In this document: piece by piece, positions 34,622-44,613 of the stretch | Layout of the letters: every line of letters starts with the position of its first letter | Position numbering within the stretch: position 1 is the first letter of the stretch | Source: an uncultured Bacteroidota bacterium | GTDB taxonomy: Bacteria; Bacteroidota; Bacteroidia; Flavobacteriales; Flavobacteriaceae | Length of the DNA stretch: 50,783 nucleotides | Assembly: GCA_913041125.1 (NCBI GenBank) | Contig: CAJWHM010000012.1 | Location: forward strand, 1 to 50,783 | Reading direction: 5' to 3' | The notes under the pieces: generated by a model | The model's database searches: none | The model's input: the letters and a program-made list of their open reading frames with translations, nothing else | What the model was told of the DNA's origin: nothing | Translations under genes and position numbers: made by a program

Positions 34622-37072
34622 TTACATTTTGCCTATTCGGATTATATCACCAAAAATACCTCCTGCTGTTACTTCAGCTCCTGCTCCCGCACCTTTGACT
34701 ATAAGAGGTTGTTGTTTATATCTTGTAGTGTAAAACAAGATTATATTATCACTACCCTCAAGATTAAAGAAATCATGATTAGCTTCAATTTCTTTTAGTC
34801 CAACAGAAGCTCTCCCATTTTTAAGCTCAGCAATGTATTTCAAACGAGCATTTTTAGTATTTGCTTTTTCAAGCAAATTTTTGAAATGGTATTCATGTTT
34901 ATCTAATGCTTCAAAAAAATCAATATTATTATCTGTTTTTAAAACTTCTTTGGGTAAAAAACAGTTATTTTGAATATCATCTAATTCTATATTAAATCCA
35001 CTTTCTCTAGCAAGGATAAGTATTTTTCTTGCCACATCAACGCCACTTAAGTCAATTTTAGGATCGGGTTCAGTAAATCCTTCTTTTTGGGCTTTTAAAA
35101 CGATGTCTTTGAATTTTGTTTGAGTTGAAAAATTATTAAAAATATAGTTTAAGCTTCCAGAAAGTATAGCTTGAATTTGATGGATTTTATCTCCTGAAGC
35201 AATAAGGGTATTAAGGGTGTCAATTACTGGTAAAGCAGCACCAACATTAGTTTCAAACAAAAAGGGTGTACCAAATTGACGTGCTGTTTTTTTAAGTTCT
35301 CTATAGTTTTCAAACGAACTTGCACAGGCGATTTTATTACAGGTTACTACTCCGATATTATTTTTGAGATATTTAATATATTCATCAGATATAGTTTCAC
35401 TTGCAGTGTTATCAATAAAAATACTGTTTCTGAGGTTCAATTCTTTAATGTGATTAAAAAATTTTTTTCGATTAGCCTTTGTTTCACTACCACTAAGTAA
35501 TTTTTTCCAATTAGTTAGATCTATTGGATTATCTGATAATATCATTTTTCTAGAATTGGATAAGGCAATTACCCGAATTTTTAAACGTAAATGTTCTAAA
35601 AGATAGTCTCTTTGATTTTCAATTTGTTCAATTAATCTACTTCCAACATTACCAACACCTGTTATAAATAAATTTAATTCTTTTGCTTGTTCTTCAAAAA
35701 AACTTTCATGGATGGTGTTTAAAGCTTTTTGTGTATTTTTTTTATCAATAACAATAGAAATATTTCTTTCTGATGCTCCCTGGGCAATCGCCCTTATATT
35801 TATGTTATTTGCACCCAAGCTACTAAAAAACCTACCACTTATTCCTTGATGGTCTTTCATTCGGTCACCGACTATTGCAATATTTGTCATGTTAGTTTCA
35901 ATTTTAGCAGGTTCAATCTTTTTAAGAGAAATTTCAAAAGCAAAATTTTCATCAATGACTTTTTTAGCTGCTAAGGCATCTTCAGATTTAACCCCAATAC
36001 AAATTGAATGTTCAGATGAAGCTTGGGTAATCATAATTATGTTTATCTTCTTTTCAGATAGACATTCAAAAAAACGCTTAGAGAATCCCGGGATACCAAC
36101 CATACCACTTCCTTCTAAATTCACAAGGGATACATTCTCTATATGACTTACACCTTTAACTATTGAATTTTCATCTTTTTTTAAATTATTTTGATTGATT
36201 AGTGTGCCTTTTGCTGATGTATCAAAAGTATTTTTTATTCGTAATGGTATATTTTTTTCTATCAAGGGTTGAAGAGTTGGGGGATATATTACTTTAGCTC
36301 CGAAATGTGATAATTCCATTGCTTCTTGGAAAGATAATTTTTTAATTGGTTGTGCTTGACTAACTAATTTTGGATTTGCTGTATAAACCCCACTGACATC
36401 AGTCCAAATTTCTAGAATGTTGGCATCAGTATAATTAGCTAATAGTGATGCTGTGTAATCTGAGCCTCCACGCCCTAAAGTTGTAATATTTCCTTCTTCA
36501 TCTTGAGCAATAAAACCTGGTATAACAATTATTTTGGATTTTTTATTTTTAAGTAGCAAAGATGTTTTTTTAGCACTTTTTTTATTATTAATAACCTCAC
36601 GATCATTAACTTTATGTGTAAATAAAATATCACGAGAGTCTGCGATATCAGCATCAAGATTCGAATCCTTTAAAACATGAAAAATTATTGTACTTGATAA
36701 AATTTCACCAAAGCTTGAAATTTTAGAAAGACTTTTTTGGGTTAATTCTTTTAAGGTATTAAGGGATTCTAAAAAATCCTCTAGTTCGTTTATTTTTGAT
36801 TTTAAAAAACTTAGTATTCCACTTTGTTGTTTTACAGGTATGAAAAAATTAATTTGATTTAAGTGAATTTCTTCTATTGTTTTTATGTTTTTTTTATAGT
36901 TATTATTTGATTTACTGGCTTGTTCTGCCATTTCAATTAATAAGTTTGTGACACCTCCAAAAGCCGATACAACAATAATTAATTGTTCAGTATTTTTTTT
37001 TATAATTTCAATTACCCTAGTTAGACCTTCCGGGTTCGCTACAGATGTACCTCCAAACTTTAAAATCTTCAT
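34622..37072 (-). CDS. thrA: Bifunctional aspartokinase / homoserine dehydrogenase
   Basis: ThrA carries out the first and third steps from aspartate toward threonine. The 816-residue fusion has an N-terminal aspartokinase (KFGGTSVANP at 5-14, LGRGGSDYTASLLA near 210) and two ACT regulatory domains at about 320-460. The C-terminal homoserine dehydrogenase begins with the NAD(P) motif LFITGVGNVGSRLIEQI near 470 and includes GSLNYIFN and EPDPKIDLSGVDVARK. ACT domains imply allosteric feedback, probably by threonine. The short predicted leader (about 45 bases) contains no run of threonine or isoleucine codons, so classical attenuation is not supported. Confidence 0.97.
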   Translation of the reverse strand: MKILKFGGTSVANPEGLTRVIEIIKKNTEQLIIVVSAFGGVTNLLIEMAEQASKSNNNYKKNIKTIEEIHLNQINFFIPVKQQSGILSFLKSKINELEDFLESLNTLKELTQKSLSKISSFGEILSSTIIFHVLKDSNLDADIADSRDILFTHKVNDREVINNKKSAKKTSLLLKNKKSKIIVIPGFIAQDEEGNITTLGRGGSDYTASLLANYTDANILEIWTDVSGVYTANPKLVSQAQPIKKLSFQEAMELSHFGAKVIYPPTLQPLIEKNIPLRIKNTFDTSAKGTLINQNNLKKDENSIVKGVSHIENVSLVNLEGSGMVGIPGFSKRFFECLSEKKINIIMITQASSEHSICIGVKSEDALAAKKVIDENFAFEISLKKIEPAKIETNMTNIAIVGDRMKDHQGISGRFFSSLGANNINIRAIAQGASERNISIVIDKKNTQKALNTIHESFFEEQAKELNLFITGVGNVGSRLIEQIENQRDYLLEHLRLKIRVIALSNSRKMILSDNPIDLTNWKKLLSGSETKANRKKFFNHIKELNLRNSIFIDNTASETISDEYIKYLKNNIGVVTCNKIACASSFENYRELKKTARQFGTPFLFETNVGAALPVIDTLNTLIASGDKIHQIQAILSGSLNYIFNNFSTQTKFKDIVLKAQKEGFTEPDPKIDLSGVDVARKILILARESGFNIELDDIQNNCFLPKEVLKTDNNIDFFEALDKHEYHFKNLLEKANTKNARLKYIAELKNGRASVGLKEIEANHDFFNLEGSDNIILFYTTRYKQQPLIVKGAGAGAEVTAGGIFGDIIRIGKM

Positions 37073-37122
37073 AAAATTTTATCTTTTAATCCTATAAAAA
37101 ATTAATTAATTTAAAACAATCG

Positions 37123-37155
37123 CAAAAATAACATTAAATGCTTGCTTAAATACAA
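37123..37155 (-). promoter_or_regulatory. Promoter of the thrABC operon
   Basis: On the minus strand TTG (37153-37155), a 22-base spacer and TATTTTTG (37123-37130) match the Bacteroidota consensus. Transcription should begin near 37117, giving a leader of about 45 bases before the thrA ATG. It lies between the clpC stop and thrA, so thrABC need not depend on clpC transcription. Confidence 0.5.
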
Positions 37156-37202
37156 AATGAAATGAAAAGGTTTAGTGTGAATTAAAAAGGTTATTAATTT
37201 AA

Positions 37203-39752
37203 CTACTCCCTTTTTTTAGCTTCTTGATTTATTGTTGTTATATAAAGCTCTTTTTTCTCTTTTAATTTGTCAATTAATATTTTGTCACCTTCTTTAATTT
37301 TATTGGTAACAACATTTTCAGCTAATAAGTCTTCAACATATTTTTGTATAGCTCTTTTGAGCGGTCTTGCACCATACTTTCTGTCAAATCCTTTTTCTAC
37401 TAAAAAGTCCTTGGCAGAATTGGATATTTCAATTTTATACCCTAAGTTATCTATCCTTTTTAATAACTTAGAAAGTTCTATTTCAACTATTTTTCTAATT
37501 TCTTTCTTTTCAAGAGCATTAAAAATTACAATATCATCAACCCTATTTAGAAACTCAGGTGAAAAAATTTTCTTTAATTCTTTTTCTATTACATTTTTTT
37601 CAATATCACTAGATTGTGCTTTTTGAGAGGCAGTTTCAAAACCAAGTCCTTTTCCAAAATCTTTAACTTGTCTAGCTCCAACATTTGAGGTCATAATTAA
37701 AATTGTGTTTTGGAAATTTATTTTTCTTCCTAAACTATCGGTTAAAAATCCATCATCCATAACTTGAAGAAGCATATTGAAAATATCTGGATGTGCTTTT
37801 TCAACTTCATCTAATAAAATAACAGAGTAGGGTCTGGTTCTAACCTTCTCCGTTAACTGTCCTCCTTCTTCATAACCAACGTATCCCGGAGGAGAGCCTA
37901 TTAATCTTGAGATAGCAAATTTTTCCATATATTCACTCATATCTACCCTAATTAGGTTTTCCTCTGATTCAAAAATTTCTGACGCAAGAATTTTTGCCAA
38001 CTGAGTTTTACCTACGCCTGTTTGGCCTAAGAAAATGAATGAACCTATTGGTTTATCTGGTGCTTTTAATCCAGCTCTATTTCTTTGGATCGCTTTAACG
38101 ACTTTTTCTACAGCTTCACTTTGTCCAATAATTTTTGATTCAATGGTCTTTGCAAGTTTGGAAAGCTTATTTTTTTCAGATTTTACTATTTTATTAACAG
38201 GAACGTTAGTCATCATAGAAACAACATCAGCGATGTCATTGTCATTTACAGTGATACGGTTTTGTTTTGATTCTTCATTCCATTTTTCTTGGGCCTCAAT
38301 CAGTGATCGCTCAACTCTTTTTTCATCATCACGAAGTTTTGCTGCCTCTTCATATTTTTGTCTTTTTACAACTGAATTTTTCAAATCTCTAACATTATCC
38401 AATTGGTTTTCAAGATCTATAATTTCTTTTGGGACACTCATATTATTAATATGAACTCTTGATCCAGCCTCGTCAAGAGCATCAATAGCTTTATCTGGTA
38501 GAAATCGATCTGACATATAACGGTCAGTTAGTTCGACACAAGCTACAAGTGCTTCATCAGTATAATTGACGTTATGATGGTTTTCATATCTTTCTTTAAT
38601 ATTTTTCAATATTTCTAAAGTTTCTTGTTTGTTTGTTTGTTCAACAAGAACTTTTTGAAAACGTCTTTCTAAAGCACCATCCTTTTCAATATTCTGTCTA
38701 TACTCATCTAGAGTGGTTGCACCAATACATTGGATTTCACCTCTTGCAAGTGCAGGTTTAAACATATTTGATGCGTCAAGACTTCCAGTAGCTCCACCAG
38801 CTCCAACGATAGTATGAATCTCGTCTATAAATAAAATAATATCATCGTTTTTTTCTAATTCATTCATTAGAGCTTTCATTCTTTCTTCGAATTGACCTCT
38901 ATATTTTGTTCCAGCAACTAAACTAGCTAAATCAAGACCAACAACTCTTTTATTGTATAGAACACGAGATACTCTTTTTTGTATTATACGTAGCGCAAGT
39001 CCCTCAGCAATTGCAGACTTTCCAACACCAGGCTCACCAATAAGTAATGGATTATTTTTTTTCCTTCTACTTAGTATTTGTGATACCCTTTCAATCTCTT
39101 TTTCTCTTCCTACTACAGGATCTAATTTTTCTTCTTCAGCAAGGTTAGTTATGTCTCTGCCAAAGTTATCTAAAACTGGAGTTTTGGATTTTTTTGTAGC
39201 TTTTGAATCAGTTGAAGGTATAAAGGGATTTTCTTTTGGTTCTTCACTTTCTTTTTCTTCTGGAAAAGAAGATCCAGAGGGTAATTCCTCATAATTATCT
39301 GAATCATTTGCGAGCATTAATTTAAATTGTTCTTTGATTATGTCATAATCTATGTTTAATTGGGATAAGAGTTTTGTTGTAGGATCATTTTCATTTCTTA
39401 ATATGCAAAGTAATAAGTGTACAGTATTAATTAGTTCGCTTTGAAATAATTTTGCTTCAAGAAAAGTAGTTTTTAATGCTCTTTCAGCTTGCCTGGTTAA
39501 GTGTAAGTTCTTTTTATTGTTTAATGAATGAATATCATCTATTGTTGCTGGATTAAGTATCTCAACTTTTCTTCTTAGCTCCTCAAGATTAATTTCAATA
39601 GCATTTAAGATAGCAATTGCTTTTCCTCCTCCATCTCTCAAAATACCAAGCATTAGATGTTCTGTTCCAATAAAGTTATGCCCAAGTCTCAGGGCTTCCT
39701 CCTTGCTGTATGCTATAACATCTTTAACGCGTGGTGAAAAATTATCATCCAT
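37203..39752 (-). CDS. clpC: ATP-dependent Clp protease ATP-binding subunit ClpC
   Basis: ClpC is a two-ring AAA+ unfoldase that feeds proteins to ClpP. The 849 residues include the Clp_N double repeat (about 1-145), a first AAA module with Walker A GEPGVGKSA near 240, a middle region with a short UVR-like coiled segment (KYEEAAKLRDDEKR near 460), and a second AAA module with Walker A GQTGVGKTQ near 575. The ClpP-docking type loop and the C-terminal D2-small domain are present. The middle domain length is that of ClpC rather than ClpB. It is a single gene diverging from gyrA. Confidence 0.96.
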   Translation of the reverse strand: MDDNFSPRVKDVIAYSKEEALRLGHNFIGTEHLMLGILRDGGGKAIAILNAIEINLEELRRKVEILNPATIDDIHSLNNKKNLHLTRQAERALKTTFLEAKLFQSELINTVHLLLCILRNENDPTTKLLSQLNIDYDIIKEQFKLMLANDSDNYEELPSGSSFPEEKESEEPKENPFIPSTDSKATKKSKTPVLDNFGRDITNLAEEEKLDPVVGREKEIERVSQILSRRKKNNPLLIGEPGVGKSAIAEGLALRIIQKRVSRVLYNKRVVGLDLASLVAGTKYRGQFEERMKALMNELEKNDDIILFIDEIHTIVGAGGATGSLDASNMFKPALARGEIQCIGATTLDEYRQNIEKDGALERRFQKVLVEQTNKQETLEILKNIKERYENHHNVNYTDEALVACVELTDRYMSDRFLPDKAIDALDEAGSRVHINNMSVPKEIIDLENQLDNVRDLKNSVVKRQKYEEAAKLRDDEKRVERSLIEAQEKWNEESKQNRITVNDNDIADVVSMMTNVPVNKIVKSEKNKLSKLAKTIESKIIGQSEAVEKVVKAIQRNRAGLKAPDKPIGSFIFLGQTGVGKTQLAKILASEIFESEENLIRVDMSEYMEKFAISRLIGSPPGYVGYEEGGQLTEKVRTRPYSVILLDEVEKAHPDIFNMLLQVMDDGFLTDSLGRKINFQNTILIMTSNVGARQVKDFGKGLGFETASQKAQSSDIEKNVIEKELKKIFSPEFLNRVDDIVIFNALEKKEIRKIVEIELSKLLKRIDNLGYKIEISNSAKDFLVEKGFDRKYGARPLKRAIQKYVEDLLAENVVTNKIKEGDKILIDKLKEKKELYITTINQEAKKRE

Positions 39753-39801
39753 TGCATTTTTTTAAATTAAATCACTTCAAAAAGTGGACCAAAATCTTAA
39801 C

Positions 39802-39845
39802 ACCTTGCTAATAGACAAAAAAATATTAAGAATTCAAAGCAAGGT
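39802..39845. repeat. Inverted repeat between clpC and gyrA
   Basis: ACCTTGCT (39802-39809) and AGCAAGGT (39838-39845) are perfect 8-base inverted copies separated by 28 AT-rich bases. They lie in the 215-base gap between the divergent clpC and gyrA starts, about 50-90 bases from the clpC start. They could be an operator or a transcript stem. They do not match the CIRCE element. Confidence 0.45.
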
Positions 39846-39967
39846 TAGGTATTATTTACCACCAAAATCAGGACTAATTATGTTAATAATTTTACATTTT
39901 ATGGATGAATAAAAGTTTATTTATCCCAGCACGTTTAACTATTTTAGCTTAATTATAAAATAATAAA

Positions 39968-42460
39968 ATGGATAATGACAAGTTAATTCCTATTAACATA
40001 GAAGACGAAATGAAATCTGCATACATTGACTATTCAATGTCTGTCATTGTGTCACGTGCATTACCAGATGTTAGAGATGGTTTAAAGCCAGTTCATCGTA
40101 GAGTATTATTTGGTATGCATGAGCTTGGAATTAGATCCAGTACGGCATATAAGAAGTCTGCAAGAATAGTTGGTGAAGTTTTAGGTAAATATCATCCACA
40201 TGGTGATAGTTCTGTTTATGACACAATGGTTCGTATGGCGCAAGAATGGAGCTTAAGATACTTACTTGTTGACGGCCAAGGAAATTTTGGATCTATTGAC
40301 GGGGATAGTCCAGCAGCTATGCGTTATACAGAAGCACGCATGCAAAAAATATCAGAAGATCTAATGGCTGATATTGAAAAAGATACAGTTGATTTACAAC
40401 TTAATTTTGATGACACATTAAATGAGCCAACAGTATTACCAACAAGGGTACCAAATTTATTAATAAATGGTGCATCTGGAATTGCAGTAGGAATGGCGAC
40501 CAATATGCCGCCTCATAATCTCTCAGAAGTTGTTGATGGAACTATAAAGTTTATTGATAATATAAATATTACAATTGAAGAACTTATAGAATCAATTAAA
40601 GCTCCAGATTTTCCAACAGGAGGAATTATTTATGGATACGAAGGTGTAAAAGAAGCATTTCTATCAGGTAGAGGTAAAATTGTGATTAGAGGTAAAGCTG
40701 AAATTGAAGAAGTTAATGGAAGAGAGTGTATAATAGTCGATCAAATTCCTTACCAGGTTAATAAAGCAGAGATGATTAGAAAAACTGCAGAATTAATTAA
40801 TGATAAAAAAATTGAGGGGATAAGTACTATAAGAGATGAATCAGATCGAAACGGAATGCGGGTTGTTTATGTTTTAAAAAGAGATGCGGTTCCCAATATA
40901 GTTCTTAATAAACTATATAAATTCACTTCTTTACAATCTTCATTTAGTGTAAATAATATTGCCCTTGTAAAAGGGAAACCACAAGTATTGAATTTAAAAG
41001 ATATGATTCAATATTTTGTTGAGCATAGACATGATGTTGTTGTAAGAAGAACAAAATATGAACTAGGAAAAGCTGAAGAACGTGCACATATATTAGAAGG
41101 ATTGATTATAGCATCAGACAATATTGACGAAGTAATTTCTATAATACGAGGTTCTGTGAATCCTGACGTTGCAAAATCTAATTTGAAAGAACGCTTCAAA
41201 TTATCTGAAATTCAAGCAAAAGCAATTGTTGAAATGAGACTTAGACAACTAACTGGTTTAGAGCAGGATAAGCTAAGATCAGAATTTGAAACCCTTCTAA
41301 AAACAATAGCTGATCTTAAAGACATACTTGATAAAAAGGATCGAAGAATGAATATTATCAAGGAAGAACTACTAGAGATAAAACAAAAATATGGAGATAA
41401 GCGACGTTCTAGTATAGATTACACTGGAGGAGATTTTAGTATGGAGGATATGATACCTAACGAAAAAGTTGTTATTACCATTTCTCATGCTGGATATATA
41501 AAAAGAACTCCCCTTGTTGAATATAAGACTCAAAATAGAGGAGGGGTTGGTCAAAAAGCTTCAACTACAAGAGACGAAGATTTTTTAGAGGATCTTTTTA
41601 TAGGAACCAATCATCAATACATGCTTTTTTTTACACAAAAAGGTAAATGTTTTTGGATGCGAGTATATGAAATACCCGAAGGATCAAAAACTTCAAAAGG
41701 GCGAGCTATTCAAAATTTGATAAATATTGAACAAGATGATAAGGTAAAAGCTTTCATTTGTACACAAGATCTGAAGGATGAAAATTATATTAATAATCAT
41801 TATGTGATAATGGCTACTCGTAAAGGGCAAGTCAAAAAGACATCTCTTGAAAAATATTCGCGCCCTAGAACAAATGGTATAAACGCAATAAATATAAAAG
41901 AGGGCGATGAACTTTTAGAAGCTAAACTTACAACTGGTAATAGTCATATAATGATGGCTGTTAGTTCTGGTAAGGCGATTCGTTTTGAAGAAAGTAAAAC
42001 TCGACCAATGGGAAGAGGTGCGTCAGGTGTTCGTGGAATAAAATTAAATAATGAAAGTGATGAGGTTGTTGGAATGATTGCTGTAAACGATATGGATGCA
42101 AATATTCTTGTTGTTTCTGAAAATGGTTACGGAAAACGTTCTAATTTAGAAGATTATCGGATAACTAACAGAGGTGGAAAGGGTGTAAAAACCATTTCTA
42201 TCACGGAAAAAACTGGTAAATTGGTTTCTATTAAGAGTGTTAGCGATCAAGATGATCTAATGATTATTAATAAATCAGGAATTGCAATTAGAATGGAAAT
42301 AAGTAGTTTACGAGTAATGGGAAGAGCTACACAAGGTGTTAAATTGATAAACCTTAAAGAAGATGATAATATTGCTGCGGTTGCCAAAGTAATGAAAGAT
42401 GATGATCCCATTGAAGATATGTATGATTTAGAAGTTAACGATGGCACTATAATTGAATAA
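39968..42460 (+). CDS. gyrA: DNA gyrase subunit A
   Basis: GyrA is the DNA-cleaving subunit of gyrase. The 830 residues comprise the breakage-reunion domain with catalytic Y120 ([10 protein letters not shown]) and the C-terminal beta-pinwheel repeats (from about 500). The quinolone-resistance region reads GDSSVYD, with S81 and D85 matching the E. coli S83/D87 wild-type residues, so no resistance change is seen. The GyrA box is QNRGGVG rather than the basic QRRGGKG of enterobacteria; as I remember, this variant is normal in flavobacteria. The final residues are acidic. A TPR protein gene follows 20 bases downstream. Confidence 0.97.
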   Translation: MDNDKLIPINIEDEMKSAYIDYSMSVIVSRALPDVRDGLKPVHRRVLFGMHELGIRSSTAYKKSARIVGEVLGKYHPHGDSSVYDTMVRMAQEWSLRYLLVDGQGNFGSIDGDSPAAMRYTEARMQKISEDLMADIEKDTVDLQLNFDDTLNEPTVLPTRVPNLLINGASGIAVGMATNMPPHNLSEVVDGTIKFIDNINITIEELIESIKAPDFPTGGIIYGYEGVKEAFLSGRGKIVIRGKAEIEEVNGRECIIVDQIPYQVNKAEMIRKTAELINDKKIEGISTIRDESDRNGMRVVYVLKRDAVPNIVLNKLYKFTSLQSSFSVNNIALVKGKPQVLNLKDMIQYFVEHRHDVVVRRTKYELGKAEERAHILEGLIIASDNIDEVISIIRGSVNPDVAKSNLKERFKLSEIQAKAIVEMRLRQLTGLEQDKLRSEFETLLKTIADLKDILDKKDRRMNIIKEELLEIKQKYGDKRRSSIDYTGGDFSMEDMIPNEKVVITISHAGYIKRTPLVEYKTQNRGGVGQKASTTRDEDFLEDLFIGTNHQYMLFFTQKGKCFWMRVYEIPEGSKTSKGRAIQNLINIEQDDKVKAFICTQDLKDENYINNHYVIMATRKGQVKKTSLEKYSRPRTNGINAINIKEGDELLEAKLTTGNSHIMMAVSSGKAIRFEESKTRPMGRGASGVRGIKLNNESDEVVGMIAVNDMDANILVVSENGYGKRSNLEDYRITNRGGKGVKTISITEKTGKLVSIKSVSDQDDLMIINKSGIAIRMEISSLRVMGRATQGVKLINLKEDDNIAAVAKVMKDDDPIEDMYDLEVNDGTIIE

Positions 42461-42480
42461 AAAACAAATTAATTAATACA

Positions 42481-43701
42481 ATGAAAAAATATATTACCAC
42501 AATTATGTTTTTGGCCTGTTTCATGACAGTAGGTCAAAAAAAAGAAATCAAAAAAGCAGAAAAACTTTATGATTCAGGCGATATTCAAGGGGCCACTGAA
42601 TTATTAAAATCAAATGAAACACTTTTTAATAATGCAGATGAAAAAGTTTTACTCCAAAAGACATATTTGGAGGCAAAAATTGATCAAGCAAACAGTAATT
42701 TTCAATCATCTTACGAAAAATTTCTTAAGTACAAATCAAGTGGCGGCAAGGATACTGAGTACGACAACAATATTCTCAAATTAACTTCAGATATTGTTAA
42801 TAGTGCAATTGAAGACAATGCCGAAAAAAAATATAAGGAAGGTGCTTCTAAATTATATTTAGCCTACACTATTGATAAAGAAATTAATCAAGATTACTTG
42901 TATTATGCAGCTTCTGGTTCTGTTAATGGATCAGATTTTGAAAAAGCGCTCGAGTACTATAATCAACTTAAAGATTTAAAATATGAAGGAATAACAACAA
43001 AGTATTTTGCAAAATCAATTGAATCAGGAGAAGAGGTTGAACTTTCTGAATCGGAGTATAATGTTTATAAAAAAACAAAAGAGTATTCTGATTTTAGGGA
43101 AGAGAAAACAGATTCTAGATACCCAGAAATAATCAAAAATATTGCGCTTATCTATGCTCAACTAGGTCAAAATGATAAGGCTATGGATGCTGTCAAACTT
43201 GCTCGTCAATCAGATCCAAAGGATTTAAACCTAATTCTCACAGAAGCAAATCTATATATTCAATTAAATGAAAACGATCGTTTTGAGGCTTTAATGAAAG
43301 AAGCTATTGAACAAGATCCAAATAATGCAACGCTTTATTTTAATCTCGGTGTTGTAAACGCACAAAGGGGTAATACAGAACATGCAAAAACTTATTATAA
43401 CAAAACGATTGAATTAGATCCAAATTTTGAATCAGGATATTTAAATCTAGTCTCATTAATACTAGAAGGTGAAGCACCTATTGTTGAAGAGATGAATGGA
43501 CTAGGAAATTCAAGAGCAGATAATGCTAGATATGACGTACTAAAAACAGAAAGAGAAAATTTATATAAAGAGTGCGTACCGATTTTAGAAAAACTTGTTT
43601 CAATAAATGAAAACCAAGAAGCAGTTAAAACACTAATGAATATTTATGGAACCCTAGGCAATAATGAGGGATTTAAGCAGATGAAATCGTTATTACAATA
43701 A
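42481..43701 (+). CDS. Exported TPR-repeat protein
   Basis: This 406-residue protein has an N-terminal signal peptide (about 1-18, KKYITTIMFLACFMTVG) and tetratricopeptide repeats. The clearest repeats run from about residue 215 to 325 (IALIYAQLGQNDKAMDAVKLARQSDPKDLNLILTEAN and LYFNLGVVNAQRGNTEHAKTYYNKTIELDPN), with weaker ones near the N-terminus (EKLYDSGDIQGATELL). TPR arrays bind proteins; partners here are unknown. The location just after gyrA is one I recall in other flavobacteria. It likely shares the gyrA transcript and ends at a strong palindromic terminator. Confidence 0.9.
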   Translation: MKKYITTIMFLACFMTVGQKKEIKKAEKLYDSGDIQGATELLKSNETLFNNADEKVLLQKTYLEAKIDQANSNFQSSYEKFLKYKSSGGKDTEYDNNILKLTSDIVNSAIEDNAEKKYKEGASKLYLAYTIDKEINQDYLYYAASGSVNGSDFEKALEYYNQLKDLKYEGITTKYFAKSIESGEEVELSESEYNVYKKTKEYSDFREEKTDSRYPEIIKNIALIYAQLGQNDKAMDAVKLARQSDPKDLNLILTEANLYIQLNENDRFEALMKEAIEQDPNNATLYFNLGVVNAQRGNTEHAKTYYNKTIELDPNFESGYLNLVSLILEGEAPIVEEMNGLGNSRADNARYDVLKTERENLYKECVPILEKLVSINENQEAVKTLMNIYGTLGNNEGFKQMKSLLQ

Positions 43702-43713
43702 TTTTTAGTTTCT

Positions 43714-43739
43714 AAACCTCTCAATTGAGAGGTTTTTTT
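43714..43739 (+). terminator. Palindromic terminator after the TPR gene
   Basis: A perfect 22-base palindrome (43714-43735, arms AAACCTCTCAA and TTGAGAGGTTT) begins 12 bases after the TPR stop and runs into seven T residues. It abuts the stop codon of the convergent NlpC/P60 gene. The T-run favours the plus-strand transcript. Confidence 0.92.
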
Positions 43740-44487
43740 ATATAATTTTTTTAATTATTCTTAGTTTATGAGAATGTTTTTGATTTTCCTTATTAAAGAT
43801 TCCTGTTTGATCTATTCTATCAATTTTTACATTTCCATGAGCATGTAATATATAATTATTCTCCAGTAATATACCTACATGAGTTATTTTTCCTTCTTTA
43901 TCATCAAAAAATGCTAGATCACCAGGTTCGCTTTCCTCAATAAAACTTAATGTTTCTCCAAACTCTGATTGTTGACTAGCATCACGAGGTATTTTATATC
44001 CATTTATACGATAAACCATTTGAGTTAGACCCGAACAATCTATTCCAAAAGGTGTTTTTCCTCCCCATAAATATGGTGAATTTAGATATAAAGAAGCAAC
44101 TTTGGTTAAATTTGGTTTAGTTTTATTTTTTTTAGTTACAGGGCCATCATATTTATGACCTAAATATTTACATGCTCCTATGTTGCTACCTAAGACTATT
44201 GAAGAAAGTTTATTTTCATCTGTTTCAATATAGTCTATAAGTCTTGTTGAAAATATTTTATGATCGAATGTTATTTTTTCTGCATTTATTTTAGAAATTT
44301 TCTTGACTTGTTTGTCATTAATCCAGCCAACATATGAGTCATTTAGAGTCTTGATTTGTAACCATTCATTTTTTGATGATAAAATTTTAAAACAATCCCC
44401 ATAAAGAAGTTGTGATACAAGTTCACTTTCATGGAAGCTATCGCTTCTCATGGGTACTATACTTAAATGACATATACCGTAGTCCAA
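43738..44487 (-). CDS. NlpC/P60 family cell-wall peptidase (C40) with SH3-like domains
   Basis: This 249-residue cysteine peptidase is of the type that cleaves peptidoglycan stem peptides. The N-terminal part (1-110) is SH3-like, with LLYGDCFKILSSKNEWLQIK and YVGWI. The catalytic domain shows C151 in PFGIDCSGLTQ, H203 in THVGILLE and H215 in ILHAHG. No signal peptide is visible at the N-terminus (MDYGICHLSIVPMR), as I recall for other flavobacterial members, so the route of export, if any, is unclear. It is transcribed divergently from the 7TM-HD gene and converges on the TPR gene. Confidence 0.92.
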   Translation of the reverse strand: MDYGICHLSIVPMRSDSFHESELVSQLLYGDCFKILSSKNEWLQIKTLNDSYVGWINDKQVKKISKINAEKITFDHKIFSTRLIDYIETDENKLSSIVLGSNIGACKYLGHKYDGPVTKKNKTKPNLTKVASLYLNSPYLWGGKTPFGIDCSGLTQMVYRINGYKIPRDASQQSEFGETLSFIEESEPGDLAFFDDKEGKITHVGILLENNYILHAHGNVKIDRIDQTGIFNKENQKHSHKLRIIKKII

Positions 44488-44525
44488 AATTGTTTGTTTA
44501 AACGAACTAGTTTAAGAGCTCCCAA

Positions 44526-44560
44526 CAAAAATAAAATTTTTAATCTATAAATTTTAACAA
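44526..44560 (-). promoter_or_regulatory. Candidate promoter of the NlpC/P60 gene
   Basis: On the minus strand TTG (44558-44560) and TATTTTTG (44526-44533) are 24 bases apart, one more than the usual range. The implied leader is about 33 bases. It is divergent from, and does not overlap, the promoter candidate of the 7TM-HD gene. Confidence 0.3.
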
Positions 44561-44569
44561 CGACTAAAA

Positions 44570-44602
44570 TTGCTCCAGTCATTGCAAGATTGTGTAGATT
44601 TG
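44570..44602 (+). promoter_or_regulatory. Candidate promoter of the 7TM-HD gene
   Basis: TTG (44570-44572), a 22-base spacer and TAGATTTG (44595-44602) match the Bacteroidota consensus. Transcription would begin near 44608, about six bases before the TTG start codon, leaving almost no leader. Confidence 0.42.
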
Positions 44603-44613
44603 AATAAAAAACT

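Noticed and set aside
37073-37202. Possible threonine attenuator before thrA
   Set aside because: The predicted leader is short and has no leader peptide with Thr or Ile codon runs and no terminator hairpin.
39968-42460. Possible quinolone-resistance change and atypical GyrA box
   Set aside because: The residues matching E. coli S83 and D87 are wild type, and the QNRGGVG box is, as I remember, usual for flavobacteria.
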